Assembly (NCBI GenBank): GCA_913009535.1 | Contig: CAJVXR010000012.1 | Coordinates: 1-27,665, forward strand | Direction of reading: 5' to 3' | From: an uncultured Flavobacteriales bacterium | Lineage (GTDB): Bacteria; Bacteroidota; Bacteroidia; Flavobacteriales; Flavobacteriaceae | DNA: 27,665 nucleotides | Shown here: in pieces, positions 8,233 through 16,247 of the stretch | Position numbering within the stretch: position 1 is the first letter of the stretch | Layout of the letters: each line of letters starts with the position of its first letter | Translations under genes and position numbers: made by a program | Notes under the pieces: model-generated | The model's input: the letters and a program-made list of their open reading frames with translations, nothing else | What the model was told of the DNA's origin: nothing | Databases searched by the model: none

Positions 8233-9675
8233 ATGAATTATATATCTCATAAATTATCAATAACAGAAAAAATAGGATATAGTTTAGGGGATTTAGCTGC
8301 TAATCTAGTATTTCAAACCTTGATGACATATTTGGCTTATTTTTATACTGACATTTACGGTTTGGAATCTGCAGATGCTACAGCTATTATGTTTATTGTA
8401 GGTACAATTGCAGCATTTGGTTTTAATCCTATAATTGGTGCGTTAGCTGATAGAACTTATTCTAAGTGGGGTAAGTTTAGACCTTGGATTTTATATACAT
8501 CTATTCCTCTAGGTATTATTTCTGTTATGGCTTTTAGCACTCCCGATTTTAGTTATAACGGGAAAGTTATTTACGCTGTAATTACCTATACTTTACTTCT
8601 TTTATTGTATGCATCAAGTAACTTGCCATACTCTGCACTAAGTGGAGTTATTACAGGAGATATGAAAGAGCGTAATAGTATTTCTTCATATCGATTTGTC
8701 GCTGTTATGTTTGCGCAATTTTTTGTTCAAGTATTTATGTTGCCTATAATAATATATGCTGGAGCCGGAGATAAGGCATTGGGAATTGAAATTGTGATGA
8801 CTTGGCTCGCTATTATAGGAACAATAATGCTTTTAATTACTTTTTTTACAACTAAAGAGAGAATTATTCCTACTGAAGAACAAAAATCTAGTGTAGTTGA
8901 AGATGTAAAAGATTTATTAACAAACAGGCCTTGGCTGATTATGTTAATTCTAACAACATTAACTTTTATATCTTTAGCGATGAAAGGAGGATCATATGTA
9001 TATTATTTTGAAAATTATATCGATGAACCTAGATTAACTGTTTTTATCAGCCCTATTCTTGATTATTTATCATCTGTTGGAATAAATTTCTTTGGTAATG
9101 ATCCTGTTTCTGCAGGTTTTGGATTATTTAATGCTGGAGGAATAATATTTATGATTTTTGGTATCGGTTTATCTAAAACATTAGCCGACAAATATGGAAA
9201 AAGAAATATTTTTGCATCATTTTTATTCACATCTACAATTTTTATTATTCTTTTTTACTTTTTTGATAAAACATCTGTAGAGTTGATGTTTGGATCACAA
9301 ATTTTACATGGTTTCTTTTATGGAATTACTATTCCTTTACTTTGGGCAATGATAGCAGATGTAGCAGATTACTCAGAATGGAAAAATAATAGAAGAGCTA
9401 CTGCGATAATTTTCTCTGCGATGATGGTCGGTTTAAAGTTAGGATTGACTATTGGAGGTGGATTGGTTGTACAAATTTTAGGTAATTTTGGTTATGAGGC
9501 TAATAAGGAATTAGCTCAATCAGAACATGTTATTCAAGGCGTAAAATTATTGGTTAGTATTTATCCTTCAATTCCCTTTTTAATCGGAATTGTATTACTA
9601 TTCTTTTATGAAATTAACAAAAAGATGGAAACTCAAATTGAAATAGATTTAAGAGATCGAAGACTTAATAAATAA
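8233..9675 (+). CDS. GPH-family glycoside/pentoside cation symporter (MFS)
   Basis: An inner-membrane transporter of the glycoside-pentoside-hexuronide:cation family (MelB/XynP type). Seen: an N-terminus with EKIGYSLGDLAANLVFQ, the TM1 signature of this family, followed by YFYTDIYGL, then ALADRTYSKWGKFRPWIL, the family's cytoplasmic loop 2-3 motif with the conserved D-R-T pattern. About 12 hydrophobic segments are visible, with a mid-chain loop containing EPRLTVFISP and a late ADVADYSEWKNNRRATAI block typical of GPH proteins. Length is 480 residues. It is flanked within a few bases by GH10 upstream and GH43 downstream, so the likely cargo is xylobiose or short xylo-oligosaccharides delivered to cytoplasmic GH43. 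The coupling ion (H+ or Na+) cannot be told from sequence. It complements the unrelated xylose symporter at 11737. Confidence 0.92.
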   Translation: MNYISHKLSITEKIGYSLGDLAANLVFQTLMTYLAYFYTDIYGLESADATAIMFIVGTIAAFGFNPIIGALADRTYSKWGKFRPWILYTSIPLGIISVMAFSTPDFSYNGKVIYAVITYTLLLLLYASSNLPYSALSGVITGDMKERNSISSYRFVAVMFAQFFVQVFMLPIIIYAGAGDKALGIEIVMTWLAIIGTIMLLITFFTTKERIIPTEEQKSSVVEDVKDLLTNRPWLIMLILTTLTFISLAMKGGSYVYYFENYIDEPRLTVFISPILDYLSSVGINFFGNDPVSAGFGLFNAGGIIFMIFGIGLSKTLADKYGKRNIFASFLFTSTIFIILFYFFDKTSVELMFGSQILHGFFYGITIPLLWAMIADVADYSEWKNNRRATAIIFSAMMVGLKLGLTIGGGLVVQILGNFGYEANKELAQSEHVIQGVKLLVSIYPSIPFLIGIVLLFFYEINKKMETQIEIDLRDRRLNK

Positions 9676-9678
9676 TAT

Positions 9679-10719
9679 ATGCCCGAAGATAAGATTGAAC
9701 ATATTGATTTTGATAAATTAAACCAAAATTCAATTTCAAAACCTTTAATTAAAAAAATATATACTGCAGATCCTTCTGCTCATGTTTTTAATGGAAAAAT
9801 ATATATATATCCGTCTCATGATATAGATGCTGGTGAAGCATTTGACGATTTAGGTAGTCATTTTGCAATGGAGGATTATCATGTTATTTCAATGGATTCA
9901 ATAGCAAGCGAAGCTATTGATAATGGTATAGCATTGCATGTAAATGATGTTCCTTGGGCCAAACAACAAATGTGGGCGCCTGACGCAACTGAGAAAGATG
10001 GAAAATTTTATTTATTCTTTCCAGCTAAAGATTATAATAATGTCTTTAAGATTGGAGTTGCTATTAGTAATTCACCTATTGGTCCATTTATTGCTCAACC
10101 TGAACCCATCGAAGGTAGTTTTTCTATTGATCCAGCTGTATTTAGAGATACTGATAATAGTTATTATATGTATTTTGGTGGACTTTGGGGTGGGCAGCTA
10201 CAAAGATGGAGAGAAGGTTATTTTAATGCAGATAAGCTTGAAAGTCCAACTGCTTTCATTCCTAATGATGATGAGAAAGCTCTATTACCATTTGTTGCAA
10301 AAATGAATGATGGTTTATTGGAATTTTCTGAAGAACCTAAAGAAATTCAAATACTAGATGAAAATGGTAAACTTTTGTTAGCTGGAGATAATGATCGTCG
10401 ATTTTTTGAAGCAGCCTGGCTTCATAAATATAACGGTAAGTATTACTTTTCTTATTCTACTGGTGATACTCATTACATCTGTTATGGAATTGGAGATAAT
10501 CCATACGGCCCATTTCACTATAAAGGACGTATACTAAACCCAGTAGTTGGATGGACTTCACACCATTCAATTTGTGAGATAGATGAAAAGTCTTATTTGT
10601 TTTATCACGATTCTTCACTTTCTAAAGGAGTAACTCATTTAAGATGTATAAAGGTTAAAGAAATTCAATACCGAAGTGATGGTTCAATTATCACATTAAA
10701 CCCCTATGAAGGCTCCTAA
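9679..10719 (+). CDS. GH43 beta-xylosidase / alpha-L-arabinofuranosidase, cytoplasmic
   Basis: An inverting family 43 glycosidase with a five-bladed beta-propeller fold. Seen: the catalytic base Asp31 in IYTADPSAHVFNGK, the pKa-modulating Asp151 in FSIDPAVFRD, the general acid Glu244 in RRFFEAAWLHKYNGKYYF, and MWAPDATEKDGKFYLFFP between them. The 346 residues form the catalytic domain alone, without the C-terminal beta-sandwich of some xylosidases. No signal peptide is visible at MPEDKIEHID, so it should act in the cytoplasm on oligosaccharides imported by the GPH transporter, whose gene ends 3 bases before this start. It resembles GH43 subfamily 1-type enzymes, by eye only. Xylosidase is favoured over arabinofuranosidase because the neighbouring catabolic genes are for xylose and no arabinose pathway gene is present. 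It is the last gene of the plus-strand cluster and converges on galM with 22 bases between the stops. Confidence 0.88.
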   Translation: MPEDKIEHIDFDKLNQNSISKPLIKKIYTADPSAHVFNGKIYIYPSHDIDAGEAFDDLGSHFAMEDYHVISMDSIASEAIDNGIALHVNDVPWAKQQMWAPDATEKDGKFYLFFPAKDYNNVFKIGVAISNSPIGPFIAQPEPIEGSFSIDPAVFRDTDNSYYMYFGGLWGGQLQRWREGYFNADKLESPTAFIPNDDEKALLPFVAKMNDGLLEFSEEPKEIQILDENGKLLLAGDNDRRFFEAAWLHKYNGKYYFSYSTGDTHYICYGIGDNPYGPFHYKGRILNPVVGWTSHHSICEIDEKSYLFYHDSSLSKGVTHLRCIKVKEIQYRSDGSIITLNPYEGS

Positions 10720-10741
10720 TATAGTTTTATCGTATTAATTT

Positions 10742-11740
10742 TTATGTATTTGTGAGTTTAATGACGGTATTTGATTCATAGATTTTATCTGGTAATAATT
10801 CAGTAGATGGAAAGTTGGGTTGATTTGGTGAATTTGGAAAATGTTGGGTTTCTAAGCATATTCCAGAATTTTTTTTATGTTTAAAATCAAGATTGTTACC
10901 TGTGTAGATTTGTATCCCTGGTTCATCGGTATAAACTTCAATTTTTCTATTAGTTTCTTCGTTAACTAAAATAGCTGCTAGTTCAATCTTTTCTTCGAAA
11001 TACTTGTTCAATGCCCAACAATGATCAAATTCACATGAAATTTTAATTGAATTTAAAAAATCATATTTAGTACCTTTTACATTTAATAATTTTCCGGTAG
11101 GAATCAAATCATTAGACACTTCCAAATATTTATTTGCTTTTAATAAGAGCTCATGATTGAAAATATCTTTATTTAAACTAGAACCTAAGTTAAAGTAGCT
11201 GTGATTAGTAAAATTAACTATTGTTTTTTTGTCTGTTTTAGCAAAATATTTAATTTCTAATTCATTATTGTTATTTAATGTGTAGTGAACAGTAATCTGA
11301 AGATTTCCGGGGAATCCAGCCTCTAAATCTTTACTATAATAATTTAAGATTAGTGATAAAGAATCTCTTCTTTTGATAGACTTAGCTTTCCATACTTTTT
11401 TATGGAATCCCGAATACCCACCATGTAAATGGTTATTTCCATTATTTTTATCAATATTGACTTTTACATTATCAATTTTAAAGCTAGCGTCTTTAATTCT
11501 ATTAGCATATCTGCCAATAATAGCCCCGAAAAATGGTTGATTATCCTCATAATCTTTTAGATTATCATATCCCAGAACAATATTACCTAATATACCTCTA
11601 TTGTCAGGAAAAAATAATTTAGTTATAATACCTCCATAAGTGATGATTTCTAAAGAAATCCCCTTTGAGTTTGTTAATATGTATAATGTGACTTTTTCCC
11701 CCTCAGATGTGGTTCCGTAATGTTCTTTTTTAATTTTCAT
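10742..11740 (-). CDS. galM: Aldose 1-epimerase (mutarotase)
   Basis: Catalyses interconversion of the alpha and beta anomers of free aldoses, here probably xylose released by GH43 or imported by XylE, to feed xylose isomerase. Seen (332-residue numbering): GRYANRI, HLHGGYSGFHKKVW with His106, catalytic His180 in NFTNHSYFNLG, substrate Asp239 in FDHCWAL, and catalytic Glu297 in CLETQHFPNSPNQP. No signal peptide is visible, so it is cytoplasmic, and the length is typical. The start is ATG at 11740, whose first bases overlap the xylE stop as ATGA with GGAG just upstream, indicating translational coupling. An in-frame TTG at 11749 would add three residues but is less convincing. It is the last gene of the xylB-xylA-xylE-galM operon. 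Confidence 0.93.
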   Translation of the reverse strand: MKIKKEHYGTTSEGEKVTLYILTNSKGISLEIITYGGIITKLFFPDNRGILGNIVLGYDNLKDYEDNQPFFGAIIGRYANRIKDASFKIDNVKVNIDKNNGNNHLHGGYSGFHKKVWKAKSIKRRDSLSLILNYYSKDLEAGFPGNLQITVHYTLNNNNELEIKYFAKTDKKTIVNFTNHSYFNLGSSLNKDIFNHELLLKANKYLEVSNDLIPTGKLLNVKGTKYDFLNSIKISCEFDHCWALNKYFEEKIELAAILVNEETNRKIEVYTDEPGIQIYTGNNLDFKHKKNSGICLETQHFPNSPNQPNFPSTELLPDKIYESNTVIKLTNT

Positions 11741-13149
11741 TTTCTCCAAATACTACCCATATCTTCAAGTTTTTTTCCTTTTGTTTCAGGAACAAATTTC
11801 CATACAAAATACCCAGCTAGAATAGACATTACTCCATATATCCAATATGCAAAACCATTGTTAAATGTTTCCGTTAAATAAGTATTGTTATTCATTATTG
11901 GAAAAGTTGCAGAAACCAAATAATTAGATGCCCATTGAGCAGCTACAGCTATAGCCAACGCCTTGTTTCTAATATTATTAGGGAATATTTCAGATAATAA
12001 CACCCATGTTACAGGTCCCCAACTTAAAGCAAAACTAGCTACATAAATCATCATACAAACTAATGCTACATATCCACCAACTTGACTAAAGAATGCAAAT
12101 CCAAGTGATATCATTGAAACTGCCATTCCAATTGCACCAATTATCATTAAAGGTTTTCTACCATATATATCAACTGTTTTTATAGCAATAATTGTAAATA
12201 AGAAATTCACTATTCCAACCATAATAGTTTGAAGTAATGCAGTGTCTGTAGCTAAGTCTAATGTTTTAAATATTTCGGGTGCATAGTACAACACTACATT
12301 TATTCCTATAAATTGTTGAAAAACAGAAAGTAAAATTCCAATTATTACAACGGCAAACCCATAGGTAAGCAATGGTGCAGTCTTTTCTTTTAGAGTCTTT
12401 TTTATATCATTTAAAATTTCAACAGCCTCTGTTTCACTATTCACCATTTTTAACACTTCTAATGCCTTTTCTTCTTTATCATGATAAACTAGAGATCTAG
12501 GAGTGTCGGGGACTGTGTAAAGTAAAATTATAAATATAGTAACAGGAATAAGCTCAGAAGCAAACATATATCTCCAACCTAATTCATTTAACCAACTATC
12601 ATCTCCGCTTAGTGCAATAAAGTAGTTAACAAAATATACAACCATAAAACCACCAACTATAGCCAGTTGGTTGTAAGAAACTAATTTACCTCTTTTTGAT
12701 GCGGGAGCTATTTCTGCTATGTACACTGGTGACATCATTGATGCTAATCCAACACCAACACCTCCAATAATTCTGTAGAAAATAAACACGTTAGATAATG
12801 TATGATCTCCTTGACCAATAGTTGTAATAAACATTTCGGGCATTGATGAACCAAGAGCAGAAATGAAAAACAATAATCCAGCTATAATTAAGCTATTTTT
12901 TCTTCCAAAAATTTTACCAAATAGACCTCCTATAGACCCTCCAATTATACATCCAATTAATGCACTGGAGACTATAAAACCTGTTAGTCTACTGGATTCA
13001 AATTCAGGAAGACCTTTTGGGTCTACAAAAAAACTCTCTAGTGAGCCTACTGTTCCAGAAATAACTCCAGTGTCATAACCAAATAGTAAACCACCAAGCG
13101 TGGCAACTAAGGTTAATTTCATTAAATATCCATTATGTTTATTATCCAA
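11737..13149 (-). CDS. xylE: D-xylose:H+ symporter (MFS sugar porter family)
   Basis: An inner-membrane sugar porter with about 12 transmembrane helices, importing xylose with protons. Seen: TLVATLGGLLFGYDTGVISG (TM1, with the proton-coupling Asp at residue 26), FGRKNS between TM2 and TM3, VYIAEIAPASKRGKL after TM4, the sugar-binding QQFIGINVVLYYAPEIF in TM7, the GRKP loop, GPVTWVLLSEIFPNNIRNKA in TM10, and PETKGKKLE at the end. All are hallmarks of the XylE/GLUT-like group, and the match to E. coli XylE is close. The start is probably TTG at 13149, giving MDNKHNGYLMK before TM1, which lines up with the E. coli N-terminus and begins 11 bases after the xylA stop. ATG 13122 would leave only two residues before TM1. 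A longer reading to 13206 would run back into xylA and is unlikely. The stop overlaps the galM start. Confidence 0.93.
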   Translation of the reverse strand: MDNKHNGYLMKLTLVATLGGLLFGYDTGVISGTVGSLESFFVDPKGLPEFESSRLTGFIVSSALIGCIIGGSIGGLFGKIFGRKNSLIIAGLLFFISALGSSMPEMFITTIGQGDHTLSNVFIFYRIIGGVGVGLASMMSPVYIAEIAPASKRGKLVSYNQLAIVGGFMVVYFVNYFIALSGDDSWLNELGWRYMFASELIPVTIFIILLYTVPDTPRSLVYHDKEEKALEVLKMVNSETEAVEILNDIKKTLKEKTAPLLTYGFAVVIIGILLSVFQQFIGINVVLYYAPEIFKTLDLATDTALLQTIMVGIVNFLFTIIAIKTVDIYGRKPLMIIGAIGMAVSMISLGFAFFSQVGGYVALVCMMIYVASFALSWGPVTWVLLSEIFPNNIRNKALAIAVAAQWASNYLVSATFPIMNNNTYLTETFNNGFAYWIYGVMSILAGYFVWKFVPETKGKKLEDMGSIWRK

Positions 13150-13159
13150 TTTTTTTATT

Positions 13160-14485
13160 TTAAATATGTTGATTAATAATATTTTCAAATAATTCTTGTT
13201 TCCCACTTTGAAGTTTTAATTCTCCATTTTCAGTTGCGATTTTATATAGATCTTCTAGTTCTAACTTACCAGATTCAAAATCTGCCCCACTACCTGAGTC
13301 AAAAGAAGAATAGCGTTCTTTTCTTAATTTTTCATAGGGTGACGAACTAATAATTTTGTCTGCTGTCAATAGTGCTCTAGCAAAAGTATCTGCTCCACCA
13401 ATATGTGCATGGAATATATCTTCCGTATCCGTGGAATTTCTTCTAAGTTTTGCATCAAAATTTATTCCACCACCTTGTAGTCCTCCAGCTTTTAGAAATA
13501 CTAGCATTGCTTCTGTAGTTTCTTGAATGTTATTTGGAAATTGATCTGTATCCCATCCATTTTGGTAATCCCCTCTGTTGGCATCAATACTTCCAAGCAT
13601 TCCAGCTTTAGCAGCAACTTCTAATTCATGCTGCATGGTGTGTTGCGCTAAAGTAGCATGATTAACCTCAATATTTATTTTAAAATCTTTTTCAAGGCCA
13701 TATTCTTTTAAAAAACCTATAGCAGTAGCAGAATCAAAATCATATTGATGCTTCATTGGTTCCATTGGTTTTGGTTCTATAAAGAAGTTACCTTTAAAGC
13801 CTTTTGACCTAGCGTAATCCCTCGCCATTGTTAAAAATTGAGCCATATGGTCTAATTCTCTTCCCATATCAGTATTTAAAAGTGACATATATCCTTCTCG
13901 ACCACCCCAAAAAACATAATTCTCTCCATCAAGAGCCATTGTAGCATCAAGGGCTAGTTTTACCTGTGCACCTGCTCTTGCTACTACATCAAAATTTGGA
14001 TTAGTAGCTGCACCATTCATATATCTTGGATTAGAAAAACAATTTGAAGTTCCCCATAGAAGTTTTACTCCAGATTTAATTTTCTTATCTTTTATGTATT
14101 CTACAATAGTAGATAGTCTTTCTTCCGATTTTGAGAAACTTTGCGCCTCTTGAACTAAATCATAATCATGAAAACAAAAATAATTAAACCCCATTTTTGT
14201 AATAAACTCGAATGCAGCATCCGCTTTATCCTTAGCTGCTTGAATTGGGTCATTAGATAGATCCCAGGGAAAATTTTGAGTTCCTGGTCCAAATGGATCA
14301 GCCCCAACTCCACAAAACGTATGCCAATAAGCAACAGCAAACTTAAAGTGTTCACTCATAGTTTTTCCTGCCACTATTTGGTTAGGGTTATAATATTTAA
14401 ATGCTAATGGATTATCAGAATTTTTACCTTCGTATTTAATTTTTCCAATTCCTTTATAGTATTCTTTATCTCCAAGTAATATCAT
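13160..14485 (-). CDS. xylA: D-xylose isomerase
   Basis: Converts D-xylose to D-xylulose in the cytoplasm, the first step of the isomerase pathway. It needs two divalent metal ions. Seen: [16 protein letters not shown], catalytic His106 and Asp109 in [26 protein letters not shown] with metal-binding Glu and catalytic Lys, [27 protein letters not shown] and WDTDQFP. The 441-residue length and long N-terminus fit the larger class II isomerases found in E. coli and Bacteroidota. The gene starts 3 bases after the xylB stop and is followed closely by xylE, so it is the second gene of a tight operon. Nothing is missing or unusual in the active site. Confidence 0.97.
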   Translation of the reverse strand: MILLGDKEYYKGIGKIKYEGKNSDNPLAFKYYNPNQIVAGKTMSEHFKFAVAYWHTFCGVGADPFGPGTQNFPWDLSNDPIQAAKDKADAAFEFITKMGFNYFCFHDYDLVQEAQSFSKSEERLSTIVEYIKDKKIKSGVKLLWGTSNCFSNPRYMNGAATNPNFDVVARAGAQVKLALDATMALDGENYVFWGGREGYMSLLNTDMGRELDHMAQFLTMARDYARSKGFKGNFFIEPKPMEPMKHQYDFDSATAIGFLKEYGLEKDFKINIEVNHATLAQHTMQHELEVAAKAGMLGSIDANRGDYQNGWDTDQFPNNIQETTEAMLVFLKAGGLQGGGINFDAKLRRNSTDTEDIFHAHIGGADTFARALLTADKIISSSPYEKLRKERYSSFDSGSGADFESGKLELEDLYKIATENGELKLQSGKQELFENIINQHI

Positions 14486-14488
14486 ATT

Positions 14489-15970
14489 TTATTTATTTAA
14501 AAATGTTTTTAGTTTGTTTTTCCAATTGCTATAGGCTCTAATATATTCCTGATTATTTTTGTTAGGTTTGTATGTTTTTATATGATCATTTTTGAACAAA
14601 AAACTACTAAACTTATCAAAATCACCATCTGCTAAACCCGAAGCTCTCGCAGCCCCAATCGAACCTGTTGTATTATATATTTCAATATCTTGATTAATTA
14701 AAGTACTGATGGTGTTTGAAAAAATATTAGATCTAAATAAATTATCATTTCCAGCTTTTATAACATTAATTTTTGTTCCATCATTTTTCATAATTTCAAT
14801 ACCATAAACAAAAGAGAATGCTATAGCCTCTAGACTTGCCCTATATAAATGACTTTTAGAATGTAAGTTTAAATCAAGATTACAAAAATGAGTGCCAATA
14901 TTTTTATTGTTAAACATTCTCTCCGAACCATTTCCAAAAGGAATAACGATTAATCCCTCAGATCCAATTGGAATTTTATCTGCAGATTTATTCATATCTA
15001 AGTAAGAAATTGCAGAAGTATTCTTTTTAAGCCATTTATACATAATCCCGGCACCATTTATACATAAAAGTTTTCCAAGTAATTGATTTTTTTTCGAATA
15101 ATTCACATGTGCAAAATGATTAATTCTTGTAGATTCCTTTGATTTAATTTTGTTTGTTACTGCATAAACAACTCCAGATGTCCCACCAGTTGCAGCAACC
15201 TCACCATCTTTTAATACATTTAATGATAATGCATTATTTGGCTGATCTCCAGCTCTATAAGTTATTGGAATTCCAGCAAATAATCCTAATTCTTTTGCAG
15301 CACTGTATGTGACTTCACCTTGATTTGTGAAATTTTCAATTATTTTTGGTGTAAGAGATTTGTCTAATTCATAGTGTTCTAGTAGCCAATTAGCTACATT
15401 ATTATCTTTATAATCCCATAAGATTCCCTCAGAAAGGCCATTTTTTGTGCTATAAATTTTATTTGTCATCTTATAAGCTATATAATCCCCTGGAAGCATA
15501 TATTTGTAAATCCTTGAATAAATAGATGGTTCATTTTCTTTGACCCATTTAAGTTTTGATGCCGTAAAGTTTCCTGGAGAATTAAGTAGGTTATTTATAC
15601 ATTTAAGCTCTTTAATTTCTTTAAATGCTTTTTCTCCGATCTCTACAGCTCTACTATCACACCAAATTATAGAGTTTCTAAGGGATTGCCCATTTTTATC
15701 TACAATAACTAGACCATGCATTTGATAAGATATACCAATAGATTTGATTTTTGTATTATCAATATTTGATTCTTTTAAAATTCTTTTTGTACCGCTACAT
15801 ACATATTTCCACCAAATTTCAGGATTTTGTTCTGCCCATCCTTTTTTTGTTGAAATAATTTCCATTTCAACAGAAGGTTCATTAATAGTGCAAATATTTT
15901 TACCAGTATTAGAGCAAACAATGGAAATCTTTAGTGAAGAACTTCCCAAATCATAACCTAAATAGTACAT
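14489..15970 (-). CDS. xylB: Xylulokinase (FGGY family)
   Basis: Phosphorylates D-xylulose with ATP to xylulose 5-phosphate, which enters the pentose phosphate pathway. Seen: the N-terminal phosphate-binding LGYDLGSSSLKISIV with Asp7, GWAEQNPEIWW, SYQMHGLV, IIWCDSRA, LPGDYIAYKMTN, the catalytic-base Asp242 in YRAGDQPNNALSLN, and ATGGTSGVVYA for nucleotide binding. The 493 residues cover both actin-like FGGY domains. AGNDNLFRSNIFSNTIS and GAARASGLADG close the C-terminal domain. It is the promoter-proximal gene of the xylB-xylA-xylE-galM operon. The start ATG at 15970 faces a 277-base divergent intergenic region. Xylulokinase is preferred over other FGGY kinases because xylA follows directly. 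Confidence 0.95.
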   Translation of the reverse strand: MYYLGYDLGSSSLKISIVCSNTGKNICTINEPSVEMEIISTKKGWAEQNPEIWWKYVCSGTKRILKESNIDNTKIKSIGISYQMHGLVIVDKNGQSLRNSIIWCDSRAVEIGEKAFKEIKELKCINNLLNSPGNFTASKLKWVKENEPSIYSRIYKYMLPGDYIAYKMTNKIYSTKNGLSEGILWDYKDNNVANWLLEHYELDKSLTPKIIENFTNQGEVTYSAAKELGLFAGIPITYRAGDQPNNALSLNVLKDGEVAATGGTSGVVYAVTNKIKSKESTRINHFAHVNYSKKNQLLGKLLCINGAGIMYKWLKKNTSAISYLDMNKSADKIPIGSEGLIVIPFGNGSERMFNNKNIGTHFCNLDLNLHSKSHLYRASLEAIAFSFVYGIEIMKNDGTKINVIKAGNDNLFRSNIFSNTISTLINQDIEIYNTTGSIGAARASGLADGDFDKFSSFLFKNDHIKTYKPNKNNQEYIRAYSNWKNKLKTFLNK

Positions 15971-16027
15971 GTATTCATTTTAGTTAAATTTAACGAATGT
16001 TTTTAAATATATGAAATAGCTAAATGT

Positions 16028-16059
16028 AAATAATGAAGATTAAACTAAAAATAATGAAG
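16028..16059. repeat. Two 11-bp direct repeats spaced by 21 bp
   Basis: AAATAATGAAG occurs at 16028-16038 and exactly again at 16049-16059, a 21-bp period (two helical turns). A poorer copy, AAATATATGAAA, lies at 16005-16016. Tandem same-face sites upstream of xylB would suit a dimeric activator. However, related words appear in the 3' flank of the DUF1501 gene (20616-20646), so the repeats may just be part of a duplicated segment. Confidence 0.4.
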
Positions 16060-16071
16060 CTATCATATTTT

Positions 16072-16173
16072 TTATCTTCTCTTGATAATACGACAAGATT
16101 TGGCAAATTCATTATTCGTTAAATGAAGTATATATATACCGTTAATTAAGTTTGAAATAATTATATTGGGATA
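16072..16173 (-). pseudogene. Remnant of a T9SS type A sorting domain (decayed gene 3' end)
   Basis: On the minus strand a 33-codon open stretch ends at TAA (16072-16074) and is closed upstream by an in-frame stop at 16174-16176, with no start codon. It encodes IIISNLINGIYILHLTN, then a short linker, then CRIIKRR. This matches the last 30 residues of the DUF1501 protein (20655-22277), which read IIISTLINGIYILNLTN and later HRIIKRK. By hand alignment of the final 31 codons including the stop I count 17 base differences in 93. Similarity continues past the stop into noncoding DNA (16028-16071 against 20616-20654), which favours a duplicated and decayed gene end over chance. It occupies the xylB/sulfatase promoter region. 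Only the last strand or two of the sorting domain remain, so it should be non-functional. Confidence 0.75.
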
Positions 16174-16247
16174 TTAATTAAAATTGGTTACAAGGCCTTA
16201 TCTATAACATTTAATAAAAAAAACTTAACGCACTTAATAACATATAC

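Larger units (their letters stand above)
15971..16247. promoter_or_regulatory. Divergent promoter region between xylB and the second sulfatase cluster
   Basis: This 277-base gap must hold promoters for both xylB (leftward) and the sulfatase at 16248 (rightward). Candidate elements are weak. TTGG at 16184 is followed 18 bases on by TAACATTTA, loosely like the Bacteroidota TTTG / TAnnTTTG pattern. On the minus strand, TACATTTA (16028-16021) is a loose match for a leftward -7 box. A perfect 12-bp palindrome, GTTAAATTTAAC, lies at 15983-15994, 13-24 bases before the xylB start. It could be an operator, but such palindromes are not rare at this base composition. The middle of the gap is occupied by a decayed gene end (16072-16173). 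No regulator gene lies nearby. Confidence 0.4.

Noticed and set aside
9944..10306. 120-codon alternative frame inside the GH43 gene
   Set aside because: Ile/Leu-rich translation in another frame of a gene whose catalytic residues all lie in the main frame.
10720..10741. Terminator between GH43 and galM
   Set aside because: Only 22 bases separate the two stop codons and no inverted repeat with a T-run is present.
11741..11749. TTG at 11749 as the galM start
   Set aside because: ATG at 11740 has GGAG just upstream and forms an ATGA overlap with the xylE stop. The extra three residues would come from xylE coding sequence.
13150..13206. Longer xylE reading back to 13206
   Set aside because: It would overlap the xylA coding end by 47 bases, and the added residues have no counterpart in XylE proteins.
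15540..15956. Two plus-strand reading frames opposite xylB
   Set aside because: They are antisense to conserved FGGY motifs and show no domain of their own.
15983..15994. Perfect palindrome GTTAAATTTAAC as a definite operator
   Set aside because: A 12-bp palindrome of A/T-rich sequence is expected several times by chance in a window of this size and composition. It is kept only as a note in the promoter region.
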